Assembly: GCA_937141405.1 (NCBI GenBank)
Contig: CAKZQQ010000005.1
Span: forward strand, 124,001 to 188,000
Origin: an uncultured Campylobacterota bacterium
GTDB lineage: Bacteria > Campylobacterota > Campylobacteria > Campylobacterales > Sulfurovaceae
Reading direction: 5' to 3'
DNA: 64,000 nucleotides
Shown: positions 33,447-42,657 of the stretch, one piece after another
Numbering within the stretch: the stretch's first letter is position 1
Layout of the letters: every line of letters begins with the position of its first letter
Position numbers and translations under genes: made by a program
The notes under the pieces: model-generated
Told to the model about the DNA's origin: nothing
The model's input: the letters and a program-made list of their open reading frames with translations, nothing else
Database searches by the model: none

Positions 33447-34361
33447 TCATAAATAGAGCATATTTATGATGGTATTGAGAACAAAAAGTAGAGGCAAGAA
33501 GAGAAGCGTACTCAAAAGTATCAAAGCTGTTATATCTTTTGGTCTGCAATCATACAAAGAGGCGAGATTGATATTGCTAATTGCTAAAGGCATCATCATC
33601 TCCATAAAAATAACGGCTTTTGCAAAAGCAGAGAGTGGCGTAAGGCTAAGGATAGCGATGCTTAAAAGCGGCAATAAGATAAATTTTTGCGAAAAAACAC
33701 CCAAGAGTAATCTAAGATTGATCTTTGTTAGCTTTACACCTTGCAGAAATGCTCCAAGCAAAAAGAGCTGCATCACGATACCGCTATAGGCACCCATTTT
33801 TAAGAACTCTTCTATCTGCTTGCCGTATTCTATAGAATTTACGTTGAGGATGATTGCTATGATAGAAGCAGGGATGATTGGTATCTTGATGATATTTAAA
33901 AGAGAGGTCTTCACATCAAACGAGCCTCTGGAGTAGATATAGACACCCAGCATATAGACGACAAAGACATTGGCAAGATTGATAAGTGTTGTGTAGATAA
34001 CGCTCTCTTGCCCAAAAAGTGCGATGCCAAGAGGTATGCCGATATTTCCCGTATTACCTACAAAGCCTGTGATTGAAAATATCACCTGTTCCTTTTTGTC
34101 GCTAAAGAGTTTTTTTGAGATAAGGATGCTCGGCAAAAGAACGATAAGGATGATAAAGATGTACAAAAAAGGCACGGAGATATGCTCTGCGTGCAAGCTT
34201 GCGGTGCCAAATCCCCACAAGGCAACAAAAGGCTGAAAGAAATAGACCGAAAGAAGTGTGAGTGTTTTTGTGTTGATATCCTCTTTGAAAAAGACTTTAG
34301 AGAGATACCCCAAAGAGATAAAGGCATAGATAAATATTATGGAGATAAAGACATTAATCAT
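33447..34361 (-). CDS. AEC family transporter
   Basis: The 304-aa protein has about ten hydrophobic helices in the two-half arrangement of the auxin efflux carrier/malonate transporter (AEC) family. Typical pieces are FFQPFVALWGFG, GFVGNTGNIGIPLGIALFG (conserved Asn/Gly/Pro helix break) and MMMPLAISNINLASLYD. Substrates in bacteria include dicarboxylates and amino acids; not predictable here. It lies 30 bp upstream of the dehydrogenase gene on the same strand and may share its transcript. Confidence 0.85.
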   Translation of the reverse strand: MINVFISIIFIYAFISLGYLSKVFFKEDINTKTLTLLSVYFFQPFVALWGFGTASLHAEHISVPFLYIFIILIVLLPSILISKKLFSDKKEQVIFSITGFVGNTGNIGIPLGIALFGQESVIYTTLINLANVFVVYMLGVYIYSRGSFDVKTSLLNIIKIPIIPASIIAIILNVNSIEYGKQIEEFLKMGAYSGIVMQLFLLGAFLQGVKLTKINLRLLLGVFSQKFILLPLLSIAILSLTPLSAFAKAVIFMEMMMPLAISNINLASLYDCRPKDITALILLSTLLFLPLLFVLNTIINMLYL

Positions 34362-34418
34362 GAGTAAAACTATAGCATATTTTGGGTATCATTACCCCAT
34401 TGATAAAAAGGAGTATTT

Positions 34419-34982
34419 TTGGAAAGCGCTTTAACATCATTGGAGACTTGGGGATATCTTGCTATCGCATTTTTCTGTTTTGGCGGCTCTTTAGTCACTG
34501 TCGCAGCGGCGGGTGTTTTTGCTGCACTCGGGAAGATCGATCTTGTAACGGCTTTAAGTGTTGCAACGGTCTCAAATTTCTTAGGTGATAACTTTCTTTT
34601 TTACCTAGCGCGCTATCAAAGAGCAAGTGTTAAGCCCTATTTTGAAAAGCATAAAAGAAAGATTGCTTATTCTAACCTTCTTTTTAGAAGATATGGTGAT
34701 ATCGCCGTATTTATCCAGAAGTTTCTTTACGGTATCAAAACGCTTATCCCGTTGACTATGGGACTTTCGAAATACTCATTTGCAAAATTTATCTTTTTAA
34801 ACATCTTTGCTTCTACCATTTTTGTTGTAGTTATAGGGCTTGCAGGATATTATAGTAGTGATTTTATCACGCAAGCTTTTGATTATGTGAGTGAAAATCC
34901 CTGGATCGCTCCGCTTGTACTTTTTAGTTTGCTTGGCGGAGTATGGTATTTTATGGAGCGAGTCACAAAGAGAAAAGATTAA
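34419..34982 (+). CDS. DedA family membrane protein
   Basis: The 187-aa protein matches the DedA/SNARE-associated domain: an N-terminal hydrophobic re-entrant part (GSLVTVAAAGVFAALGKIDLV), GDNFLFYLAR with the conserved Asp, RYGDIAVFIQKFLYGIKTLIP (the F.R..P-like signature, with KTL) and three C-terminal helices. DedA proteins are implicated in undecaprenyl-phosphate or phospholipid flipping. The start is TTG 34419 with AAAGGAG upstream. It stands alone, divergent from the AEC gene. Confidence 0.85.
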   Translation: MESALTSLETWGYLAIAFFCFGGSLVTVAAAGVFAALGKIDLVTALSVATVSNFLGDNFLFYLARYQRASVKPYFEKHKRKIAYSNLLFRRYGDIAVFIQKFLYGIKTLIPLTMGLSKYSFAKFIFLNIFASTIFVVVIGLAGYYSSDFITQAFDYVSENPWIAPLVLFSLLGGVWYFMERVTKRKD

Positions 34983-35396
34983 TTAATTTAAATAACTGTC
35001 ATGCGAGCATCCTTGTAAAGCAGGCATATCCGCGGCGGTACAGATAGCAAGCATGGATATGCCTTTCCTACGGCGGTGCAAAATATGCACATCGCCTTTG
35101 GTTTCAAAGCTATCAAGACAAAGCAGTTTGTCTTTATTTACGCTTTTCACTATGTGAGCATGACGCTTTTACTCCACTTTTCTAAAAAGTGGAAAGAAGA
35201 AAAAAAGAAATCTCTATAACTTTTCTTTTTAGTAAAGAAAAGTAAGAAAAGAAAATCGTCGTTTCACAATTGTGCGGGCGTTGTTCAACGCTCGTGCTTC
35301 GCAGTGCTCGCATTCACAACTGCACAAGAAGTGTGAAAGCGACAAATTTGCATAATGATTATTTAATGGATTGCTATGCTATGTTGCAATGATAAA
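34983..35396. other. Non-coding, hairpin-rich interval
   Basis: No gene is visible in these ~410 bp. They contain several strong inverted repeats: CCACTTTT/AAAAGTGG (35174-35192), ACTTTTCTTT/AAAGAAAAGT (35219-35243, loop TTAGT), GTCGTTTCACA/TGTGAAAGCGAC (35258-35343, one bulge) enclosing TTGTGC/GCACAA and GCGTTG/CAACGC. Also CATATCC/GGATATG (35035-35061). Locally higher GC than the surroundings. Likely a dispersed structured repeat plus terminators for the dedA and aspC genes. Confidence 0.6.
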
Positions 35397-36560
35397 CTAT
35401 CTATTCTCCACAAATCTTTTGATTCTGCCAATTCCTTCTCGGATCGTATCGATATCTGTAGCAAATGAAAATCTAAAATACCCTTCACTCCCAAATCCAA
35501 CGCCGGGAACCACCGCAACACCTGTCTCTTGTAGAAGTTGTTTACAAAATGCTATAGAATCATCAGAAACCTCTTTGATATTGACAAAGAGATAAAAAGC
35601 TCCTTTGGGTGCAAGCACACTCAGTCCATCTATTTCGTTGAAAAGTTTTACTGCCTCACTCGCTCTTGCTTCAAATGCTTGGCGCATTGACTCTATCTCA
35701 TCATTTACTTCGCCTCGAAGTGCGACGATAGCCGCTTTTTGCGTGATCGAGTTGATGTTGGATGTACTTTGACTTTGCAATTTATTCATAGCAGAGATAA
35801 GCTCTTTTTTTGGTGTGGCAAGGTATCCAAATCGCCAGCCCGTCATAGCAACGGATTTACTTAAACCATTGATTGTAATCGTTCTTTGAAACATATCTTC
35901 GCTGATACTAGCAGTTGAAGTGAAGCCTTCTTCATAGATGAGCTTTTCATACATCTCATCACTTGCTACAAGGATATCCGTGCCCTCTAAAACTTGAGCT
36001 ATCTCTGCAAGTTCATCTTTGCTGTAGATAGAGCCTGTCGGGTTTGAAGGGGAAGTAAGTACCACCATTTTTGTTTTTGGGGTGATTGCGGCTTGGAGCT
36101 CTTTCGCACTCATTTTAAATCCACTTTGCTCGTCTGTTTCTACGATAACAGGTGTACCCCCGCTATAGATGACAATCTCAGGATAGGTTACCCAGTAAGG
36201 AGCAGGGATGATCACTTCATCTCCCTCATCAATCACTGCTTGGAAAAGATTGAAGAGTGACTGTTTTGCTCCATTGCTTACGATGATCTCATTGGGTGCA
36301 TATTTAAGGTTATTTTCCTTTTCAAGTTTATAGCTTATCGCCTCGAGAAGTTCCGGAATGCCCGGAACAGCAGTATATTTTGTAAAACCTTCGTTTATTG
36401 CTTTAATCGCTGCATCTTTGATTTTTCTTGGTGTATCAAAATCCGGTTCACCGGCAGAGAAGCTTATGACATCCTTGCCTTCTGCTTTCATCTCTTTTGC
36501 CAAAGTGCTTATGGCGATGGTAAGTGATGGCGAAAGTGCCTGTATTCTGCGAGATAACAT
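35397..36560 (-). CDS. aspC: Aspartate aminotransferase (class I, AspC-like)
   Basis: This 387-aa PLP enzyme moves amino groups between aspartate and 2-oxoglutarate. It has the class I signatures: ISFSAGEPDFDTPRKIKDAA, SNGAKQSLFNLFQAVIDEGDEVIIPAPYWVTYPE, SPSNPTGSIYSK and the PLP lysine in NGLSKSVAMTGWRFGY. The C-terminus reads VGFGSEGYFRFSFA. The sequence belongs to subgroup I-gamma, typical of Campylobacterota. It is the last gene of the minus-strand run that begins with ubiX, 75 bp after cysE. Confidence 0.92.
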   Translation of the reverse strand: MLSRRIQALSPSLTIAISTLAKEMKAEGKDVISFSAGEPDFDTPRKIKDAAIKAINEGFTKYTAVPGIPELLEAISYKLEKENNLKYAPNEIIVSNGAKQSLFNLFQAVIDEGDEVIIPAPYWVTYPEIVIYSGGTPVIVETDEQSGFKMSAKELQAAITPKTKMVVLTSPSNPTGSIYSKDELAEIAQVLEGTDILVASDEMYEKLIYEEGFTSTASISEDMFQRTITINGLSKSVAMTGWRFGYLATPKKELISAMNKLQSQSTSNINSITQKAAIVALRGEVNDEIESMRQAFEARASEAVKLFNEIDGLSVLAPKGAFYLFVNIKEVSDDSIAFCKQLLQETGVAVVPGVGFGSEGYFRFSFATDIDTIREGIGRIKRFVENR

Positions 36561-36635
36561 TCGTAGTGCCTTTGTTGAAATATTATCGAATTATACTATG
36601 GTTTCATATTTTTTTCGATTAAAAAGATCCATCTT

Positions 36636-37340
36636 TTAATCTTTTAATGAATTGATAAAGAGCTCATAAATCTCATCCAATTGTGCATCATCATCTCTTA
36701 AGTGTGTAGCATCATTTGATTTGATCGCTGCTTCGATGATAGAGAGTCTTTTAAACATATATTCAAATATCTCTTTGTTGATATCGGGTATTTTGTCATG
36801 CGAAAATTTATTTTTATCAAAACCCCTAGCGATGATGCGTGCCGGTACACCGATAGCAGTGCAGTTATCAGGCACATTTTTAACTACAACGGAGTTTGCT
36901 CCTATCTTTGCATTTTCTCCGACAACGATATTGCCCAAAATCTTTGCTCCGGCTCCTAATATCGCGCCACTTTTGATAGTAGGGTGTCTTTTGCCTTTCT
37001 CAAGGCTCACTCCACCTAAAGTAACTTGCTGATAGATAAGCACATCATCCTCTACTTGAGCTGTTTCACCTATGACGATACCGACACCATGGTCGATGAA
37101 GACTCTTCTGCCTATGGTTGCTGCAGGGTGGATATCTATGATTGTAAGAAATTGCCCAAGTCCGGAGATAAGTCTAGGAAGGTAGGGAATCTTTTTTTTG
37201 TAGAGCGCATGAGAGATTCTATAAAAGAAGAGCGCCCAAATACCGGGATAATTGAAAAAAAGTTCAAGGCGTGATTTCAATGCCGGGTCATTCTCTTTAA
37301 CATTTCTAAAATCTTCTCTAATGAGAGAAAAAAGATTCAT
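36636..37340 (-). CDS. cysE: Serine O-acetyltransferase
   Basis: The 234-aa left-handed beta-helix enzyme makes O-acetylserine for cysteine synthesis. The N-terminal helical part (SLIREDFRNVKENDPALKS) is followed by hexapeptide repeats with the catalytic DIHPAATIGRRVFIDHGVGIVIGETAQV and GKRHPTIKSGAILGAGAKILG. The stop of speA and the ATG of cysE are adjacent (TAG|ATG), so the two are translationally coupled. A short C-terminal helical tail is present. Confidence 0.94.
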   Translation of the reverse strand: MNLFSLIREDFRNVKENDPALKSRLELFFNYPGIWALFFYRISHALYKKKIPYLPRLISGLGQFLTIIDIHPAATIGRRVFIDHGVGIVIGETAQVEDDVLIYQQVTLGGVSLEKGKRHPTIKSGAILGAGAKILGNIVVGENAKIGANSVVVKNVPDNCTAIGVPARIIARGFDKNKFSHDKIPDINKEIFEYMFKRLSIIEAAIKSNDATHLRDDDAQLDEIYELFINSLKD

Positions 37341-39221
37341 CTATTCTCCTTCCGATTCATATTCTTCATCCAGTGCTTGTATGGTCTTAAGATAACTATT
37401 TTCGCTTAAGTAGAGATAAAGTTTGCCTAAAATCTCTCTTTTTTCATCGTTTGTCAACAATTTTGACTCTTCTATTTTATATTTTAACGATTTGTCTATC
37501 TCATTTGTATCATAATCAAGATCATCAAGTACATCCATAAGGTTTTGTGCTTCTATAAGGCCTTCCGTATAGTAGTTGCCATCTTCGTCAAACTTAACAA
37601 CTGCTTCAGTAGGGTGCGTAAATAGGTTGTGTTTCATACCTAAAACTTCTTGATAGGCACCATTTAAGAAAAAGCCCAAGAAGTACTCCTCCTCGTCAAC
37701 ATCAATGTCATGCAAAAAGAGGGGCGCTTTAGGTTCAAAGTTTATCTCTCCATCGCTATCGCAGGTAATATCCCAGATGCTCGCAGGATTTGTCGGCTTG
37801 ATGTTGAGCTTATTGAGCGGAACGATAGGAAAGTTTTGCTTAAGCCCCCACCAATCAGGCATGGATTGGAAAACCGAGAAGTTGACGAGGTATTTCTCTT
37901 GAATCCTATCCTCTATTTTTTTAAGCTCACTCGTATCTTCATCTTTAAGCAACGCAATTGCTCTTTTTATGAGCAAGTTGACAAGTATCTCAGTATTTGA
38001 TCGGTCCTCAAGATCGATATATCCTAGATCAAAGAGTGTTAGCAGGCTCTCCATATGGTCAAGCGCATCATGCAGATATTCTCTTGCGTTTGATTTTTTC
38101 ATTGCGCTATAGATATCAAAAAGCTCTTGAACGAGCGGAGGATTTTGCTCCTTAAGTCGTAAACTTTTCTCATGATACTCTTGGCTAAAAAGTTCAAGCA
38201 CGGGAGCGACAAGCACCGAATGACTCGCTGCTATATATCTTCCTGATTCCGTAAAGATATCAGGTGCCGGGACATTTTTGCTTTTAGATATCTCTTGCAT
38301 AAGATAGACAACATCATTTGTAAACTCTTTAAGAGAGTAGTTTCTCTCTCGCAAGTTATGATGTTGCGAGTATTCTACCGCTAAACCGCCACCGATGTTA
38401 ATCGCTTTGAGTGACTCAACACCTCTTTTTTTAAGCTCTGCATAGATATTGCCTGACTCTCTCAACGCTTTTTTAAGAGCAGCGATCTCTCCCATTTGTG
38501 ATCCGATATGAAAATGGATCATCCAAAGATGTTCTAAAAGATTGTGTTTTTTGAGCATCCCGTATGCTTCAAGGAGTTCGGTTGATGTGAGCCCGAATTT
38601 TGAGCTAAATCCACCACTTTTTGCCCATATGCCTGTCCCTGAGCTATGGAGTCGGATACGCACGCCTATTTTTGGAACAATCGGATTTTTACCTTTTTTG
38701 TTAAACTCATCATTGACTTGGATAATCGTCTCAAGCTCTCCGATTCCCTCGATGGTTATGGTGATATTGTGTCCCATTTTTGCAGCTATAAAGCAAAGCG
38801 CTATCATCTCTTTGTCTTTAAAGCCATTGACCGTGATTGGGGCTCCAATCTTTGTTTTGGACATCGCTATGATAAGCTCAGCTTTACTTCCTGCCTCCAA
38901 ACCGTAATTGTAATCTTTTGATACATCTACGAGTTCATTGATAAAGTTTGGAAATTGATTGACTTTCAGAGGGAAGACTGCATAGAAATTGCCACTATAT
39001 TGGAACTCTTTTTTGGCACTTTCAAATGTTGCAAAGAGTGTATCGATCTGTTTTTTTATAAGATGAGGAAACCGAAGAAGTATAGGGCCTTTGTAGCCTT
39101 TTTCACGAACATCATTGGTAATCTCTAAGATAGATGGTTTTTTGCCGTAATTTATATTGATAGTATCATCTTTTATTACGAAGTTATCATCACCCCATAT
39201 ATCAAGACCAAAGCGCTTCAT
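37341..39221 (-). CDS. speA: Biosynthetic arginine decarboxylase SpeA
   Basis: About 626 aa, the usual size for the fold-III PLP arginine decarboxylase that makes agmatine for spermidine synthesis. Landmarks are FAVFPLKVNQ near residue 85 (PLP lysine), YGLEAGSKAEL, IHFHIGSQMG, INIGGGLAVEYSQ and ESGRYIAASHSVL. I use ATG 39221 because GAGG lies 7 bases before it; a TTG two codons upstream is an alternative. With the carboxynorspermidine dehydrogenase at 32220 it supports the alternative spermidine route of this phylum. Confidence 0.95.
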   Translation of the reverse strand: MKRFGLDIWGDDNFVIKDDTININYGKKPSILEITNDVREKGYKGPILLRFPHLIKKQIDTLFATFESAKKEFQYSGNFYAVFPLKVNQFPNFINELVDVSKDYNYGLEAGSKAELIIAMSKTKIGAPITVNGFKDKEMIALCFIAAKMGHNITITIEGIGELETIIQVNDEFNKKGKNPIVPKIGVRIRLHSSGTGIWAKSGGFSSKFGLTSTELLEAYGMLKKHNLLEHLWMIHFHIGSQMGEIAALKKALRESGNIYAELKKRGVESLKAINIGGGLAVEYSQHHNLRERNYSLKEFTNDVVYLMQEISKSKNVPAPDIFTESGRYIAASHSVLVAPVLELFSQEYHEKSLRLKEQNPPLVQELFDIYSAMKKSNAREYLHDALDHMESLLTLFDLGYIDLEDRSNTEILVNLLIKRAIALLKDEDTSELKKIEDRIQEKYLVNFSVFQSMPDWWGLKQNFPIVPLNKLNIKPTNPASIWDITCDSDGEINFEPKAPLFLHDIDVDEEEYFLGFFLNGAYQEVLGMKHNLFTHPTEAVVKFDEDGNYYTEGLIEAQNLMDVLDDLDYDTNEIDKSLKYKIEESKLLTNDEKREILGKLYLYLSENSYLKTIQALDEEYESEGE

Positions 39222-39294
39222 CTGCAATCCTCATGTAAAAATAAGTATTATTATAGCCAAATTGATTTGTTGATATAGCTATAAAAGGAGATTT

Positions 39295-40506
39295 TTAAAA
39301 CTTCTCGATAGGGAAGTTTTGCTCCTCTTTGTTTTCTAGGTTTTTGACCCATATGGTATTGTTTTTTAATTCATCCTCACCTATGATACAAGCTTTAAGA
39401 TAACCCATCTTGTCGGCATTTTTTAGGTGGGACTTGAGACTCTTCTTCTCATACTCCAAGTGTACTCTTTGCTCACCTCTTTTATCTTTTGCTATTTGCA
39501 ATAAGCTTGAGAGTGCTCTCTCATCAAGCGCACCAAGATAGAGTCCCTCTCTTGGTTTTTCCGGAAGTTGTACAAGATCCATAATTCTCTCGATGCCTAT
39601 AGCAAAACCGATAGCCGGCGTGCTTCTGCCTCCAAGAAATGCAACAAGTTTGTCATATCTGCCGCCACCGGCAATTGCCGATTGAGCGCCTACTTCGGTG
39701 CTTACAAACTCAAATGCACTTTTATTGTAATAATCAAGACCTCTAACGAGATTTGTGTTGATAGTGTAGGCAATTTTATTTTCATTGAGAAGTTGGCATA
39801 ATCTATCTAAATCACTTTTACACGTATCACAAAGGTTGTTGATGAGCTTAGGTGCATCTTGCAAGATCGTTCTGCAGTGCTCATTTTTGCAATCAAGTAC
39901 TCGGATAGGATTTGTTGCTATTCTTCTGTTGCAATCTTCGCACAATGACTCTTTTTTGCTCTCTAAAAACCCAATCAACTTTTCTCTATAGGCAGGCATA
40001 CAATTGCTATCACCTAGAGAGTTAATCTCAAGGTTGTATCGGATTCCAAGTGCATCAAAAATATCACTTATCATGCTTACGATAGTAAAATCCTCATACA
40101 CACTTGCCTCTCCAAAACTCTCACAGCCAAACTGATGAAATGATCTTAATCTTCCTTTTTGAGGGCGCTCATAGCGAAACATGGGACCATAATAATAAAA
40201 ACGATTAACGGTATCTTGGCGATCAAGTTTGTTTGAGATAAAAGCTCGAACGATGCCCGCAGTTCCTTCCGGTCTCATGCAGACATCATTATCGCCTTTA
40301 TCGATAAATTGATACATCTCTTTGCCTACAATATCGCTACTCTCGCCGACAGATCTTTTAAAAAGTGCCGTCTCTTCTAAAATTGGTGTCTCTATGTAGC
40401 TATAGCCATAATTTTTTGCTATTTTTATCGCGGTAGTTACAATGTGTACATATTTTTGACTATCTTCAAAGATTAAATCTTTCATGCCTCTCAAAGGATT
40501 TATCAT
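39295..40506 (-). CDS. hisS: Histidyl-tRNA synthetase
   Basis: This class II synthetase is 403 aa long. Motif 1 is in the N-terminal part (YIETPILEETALFKRSVGESSDIVGKEMYQF), motif 2 is FRYERPQKGRLRSFHQFGCE, the His-specific loop is LVRGLDYYNKSAFEF with GGGRYD, and motif 3 is FAIGIERIM. A short anticodon-binding domain ends the protein. It has the four-Cys insert CEDCNRR...CKNEHC..CDTC near residues 188-230. It lies 4 bp downstream of tmk in the ubiX-coaD-tmk-hisS run. Confidence 0.95.
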   Translation of the reverse strand: MINPLRGMKDLIFEDSQKYVHIVTTAIKIAKNYGYSYIETPILEETALFKRSVGESSDIVGKEMYQFIDKGDNDVCMRPEGTAGIVRAFISNKLDRQDTVNRFYYYGPMFRYERPQKGRLRSFHQFGCESFGEASVYEDFTIVSMISDIFDALGIRYNLEINSLGDSNCMPAYREKLIGFLESKKESLCEDCNRRIATNPIRVLDCKNEHCRTILQDAPKLINNLCDTCKSDLDRLCQLLNENKIAYTINTNLVRGLDYYNKSAFEFVSTEVGAQSAIAGGGRYDKLVAFLGGRSTPAIGFAIGIERIMDLVQLPEKPREGLYLGALDERALSSLLQIAKDKRGEQRVHLEYEKKSLKSHLKNADKMGYLKACIIGEDELKNNTIWVKNLENKEEQNFPIEKF

Positions 40507-40510
40507 TCTA

Positions 40511-41086
40511 TCATCTCCTTATAAAATCGACAATCTCACGCTGTATCTCTTCGATGCTTTTTGAAGCATTGATACAAAGGTTTTCAATTCCTAATTTCAT
40601 GATGATATCTTTCATGTCTTGCTGCACCTCAAGAAGGTACTTGAGTCCTCGCTTTTCTATCTCATCAAGCCCTTTCTGGGAGAGTCTGCGATCAAGCGTC
40701 ACGATGTCCATCTCTAGAAGTATTACTTTATCGGGCATTTTGTTTTCTAAAGCAAAACGATTCATATCTAAAAGCTCCATAAAGGAGAACTTATCTCTAT
40801 TCATCGCGTATGCCATACCTGAGACGAGTCCTCTGTCTGAGAGAATGAGTTTATCAAGATTAGGTTCGATCACTTGCTTGTAATGCTCAGCTCTATCGGC
40901 TAAAAAGAGTAAAACTTCAGCTCTTTTTGATTTGAGTTCACTCCTTAGAAGTATCTCTCTTGCTTTTTGTCCAAAAGTTGTTCCTCCGGGCTCTTGCGTT
41001 GTGATTGCATCAGGAAAAATCTCTTTTAAGAGCTCGATTTGCGTGCTTTTACCACAAGTATCTATGCCTTCAAATAGTATATACAT
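40511..41086 (-). CDS. tmk: Thymidylate kinase
   Basis: The 191-aa kinase phosphorylates dTMP to dTDP. It shows the P-loop FEGIDTCGKSTQIE, the TQEPGGTTFGQKAREILL segment and the DR motif LILSDRGLVSGMAYA. It overlaps coaD by one base (ATG shares a base with the stop), so coupling is likely. Length is typical of Campylobacterota Tmk. Confidence 0.95.
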   Translation of the reverse strand: MYILFEGIDTCGKSTQIELLKEIFPDAITTQEPGGTTFGQKAREILLRSELKSKRAEVLLFLADRAEHYKQVIEPNLDKLILSDRGLVSGMAYAMNRDKFSFMELLDMNRFALENKMPDKVILLEMDIVTLDRRLSQKGLDEIEKRGLKYLLEVQQDMKDIIMKLGIENLCINASKSIEEIQREIVDFIRR

Positions 41087-41559
41087 TAAGAACCTCTCTT
41101 TATCATTTCGGATACCTCTATAGGAACAAGATGATCTATCTTGCCATCGTATCTCAGAATAGCTCGCACAATAGAAGAGCTTATAAATGCATTTTTAAGA
41201 CTCGGCATCAGGTGGATGGTCTCAAGCTCTTGTCTGAGTGATGCGTGTGCATATCCCATTTGAAGCTCATATTCAAAGTCGCTTACTGCTCTTAGACCTC
41301 TGACGATGATATTTGCATCAAGTTTGTCGCAAAGATCAACGAGGAGAGTATTGAAACCTACGACCGAGACATTAGCATACTCTTTTGTTGCAAGGCGAGC
41401 CATATCGATCCTCTGTTGCATCTCAAACATCGGCTTTTTTTCTGCATTTTCAGCAACTGCTACGACAACTTCATCAAAGATGTTACATGCTCTTTTTATG
41501 ATGTCAAGGTGCCCGTTTGTTACAGGGTCGAAAGTCCCCGGATATATAGCCCTTTTCAT
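41086..41559 (-). CDS. coaD: Pantetheine-phosphate adenylyltransferase
   Basis: This 157-aa nucleotidyltransferase makes dephospho-CoA from phosphopantetheine and ATP. It has YPGTFDPVTNGHLDIIKRA (T/HxGH motif), FNTLLVDLCDKLDANIIVRGLRAVSDFEYELQM and the ISSSIVRAI motif. It overlaps ubiX by 4 bp and tmk by 1 bp in one tight operon. Confidence 0.96.
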   Translation of the reverse strand: MKRAIYPGTFDPVTNGHLDIIKRACNIFDEVVVAVAENAEKKPMFEMQQRIDMARLATKEYANVSVVGFNTLLVDLCDKLDANIIVRGLRAVSDFEYELQMGYAHASLRQELETIHLMPSLKNAFISSSIVRAILRYDGKIDHLVPIEVSEMIKRGS

Positions 41560-42101
41560 GGGTGCTCCTTATGATTGTTATCGCTCCATCGTTGGTACAG
41601 TTGATGCTGTATACCTAGCGTATCATACCATTTTCCTATCAAAAAGTCTTCCATCTTCTCCAATGTATCTGCTTCGCTATAGTACGCCATAGTAGGCGAT
41701 GAGATAACGACACCCATAGAAGAGAGTTTGTGCATATTCTCCAAAGCTATGGTTGAAAGCGGCATCTCTCGTGGAGCTAAAAGTAGGGGTTTTCTCTCTT
41801 TGAGTGCCACTGCTGCTATGCGCGTTGGTAGTGTATCAGCTATGCCACAAGCGATTTTTGCCAAAGAGTTCATACTACAAGGGATGATAGCTGTCGCATC
41901 AACGCCGAATGAACCGCTAGAGATGGCAGCGGCAATATCCGCATTGTCATAGAGTTTTGCTTTTTTCTCCTCACAAAGCGAGACAATCTCTGCATTTTTC
42001 GATGCACATACATAGAGATCGATACTGCTTGGTAGATTTTCAATAAATCGCATAGAGAGTCTTATACCGCTTGCACCGGTAATAGCAAGAGCTAATTTCA
42101 T
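41556..42101 (-). CDS. ubiX: Flavin prenyltransferase UbiX
   Basis: The 181-aa flavoprotein makes prenylated FMN, the cofactor of UbiD-type decarboxylases, used in quinone synthesis. It has LALAITGASGIRLSMRFIENL, the SGSFGVDATAIIPCSMNSLAKIACGIADTLPTRIAAVALKE region and PLLLAPREMPLSTIALENM. It is the first gene of the ubiX-coaD-tmk-hisS run on this strand and lies downstream of tRNA-Gly. Confidence 0.93.
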   Translation of the reverse strand: MKLALAITGASGIRLSMRFIENLPSSIDLYVCASKNAEIVSLCEEKKAKLYDNADIAAAISSGSFGVDATAIIPCSMNSLAKIACGIADTLPTRIAAVALKERKPLLLAPREMPLSTIALENMHKLSSMGVVISSPTMAYYSEADTLEKMEDFLIGKWYDTLGIQHQLYQRWSDNNHKEHP

Positions 42102-42168
42102 CGCAGTTCCTAGAGTTAAATAGGCGTGTATTATATCAAAAGTAAGTTAAATAGAATTGGATTGTGAT

Positions 42169-42243
42169 TGGAGCGGGCGAAGGGATTCGAACCCTCGACC
42201 CTAACCTTGGCAAGGTTATGCTCTACCCCTGAGCTACGCCCGC
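42169..42243 (-). tRNA. tRNA-Gly (GCC)
   Basis: Complete minus-strand cloverleaf: GCGGGCG/CGCCCGC acceptor, D arm AGCTCAGGGGTAGAGC, anticodon stem AACCT/AGGTT with GCC in loop TTGCCAA, T arm GAGGGTTCGAATCCCTT, encoded CCA. Confidence 0.95.
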
Positions 42244-42294
42244 ATATGAGAAATAGGGTATCAATAAAACAAAATCAAAAAAGTCTAGCCTAAA

Positions 42295-42369
42295 GCAACT
42301 AGTTGCGCGAGCCAACTGCTGAGGTTGTCACAGTGACAACGTAGCAAAACGGACTTTGTTCGTTTTTGC
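42295..42369. other. Three palindromes between tRNA genes
   Basis: GCAACTAGTTGC (42295-42306) is a perfect 12-bp palindrome. GTTGTCAC-A-GTGACAAC (42324-42340) is a perfect 8-bp-arm palindrome. GCAAAACG (42344-42351) pairs with CGTTTTTGC (42361-42369) with one bulge. They fill the space between tRNA-Gly and tRNA-Leu; they may end or process the tRNA transcript or be a mobile-element scar. Confidence 0.55.
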
Positions 42370-42380
42370 GTTATTATAAG

Positions 42381-42465
42381 TGGTACCTCGGGTCGGACTC
42401 GAACCGACACGAGCAAGCTCACCAGATTTTGAGTCTGGCGTGTCTACCAGTTTCACCACCGAGGC
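42381..42465 (-). tRNA. tRNA-Leu (CAA)
   Basis: An 85-nt class II tRNA on the minus strand: GCCTCGG/CCGAGGT acceptor (first pair G-U), anticodon stem CCAGA/TCTGG with loop CTCAAAA (anticodon CAA), variable arm GAGCTTGCTC, T arm TCGGTTCGAGTCCGA, encoded CCA. Confidence 0.94.
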
Positions 42466-42614
42466 AAATTGTGAAATGCGATTGTATAGGAGATGAGCTT
42501 AAAATGTGTTGAAATTTGATGGCTCATAGAGCGGAGTTTTTGTAAGTTTTTTAGATATTTTGAGTTTTCTTTTATCATTGATATGTGCTGTTTTAATCCT
42601 ATGGAAAAATTGGT

Positions 42615-42620
42615 TATAAT
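42615..42620 (+). promoter_or_regulatory. -10 box of ftsK
   Basis: GGTTATAATAC contains TATAAT (42615-42620), 38 bp before the TTG start at 42658. No good -35 is seen, as is common in this phylum. Confidence 0.5.
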
Positions 42621-42657
42621 ACTCTCAATATTAAAATATATGAGTTTTGGAGCTTTT

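Noticed and set aside
35001-35396. CRISPR array
   Set aside because: Repeats are inverted, of different sequence and unevenly spaced; no regular direct repeat with spacers exists anywhere in the window.
42583-42657. Upstream starts of ftsK at 42583, 42601 or 42640
   Set aside because: These frames overlap the -10 box at 42615 or lack a ribosome site; TTG 42658 has GGAG at the right distance.
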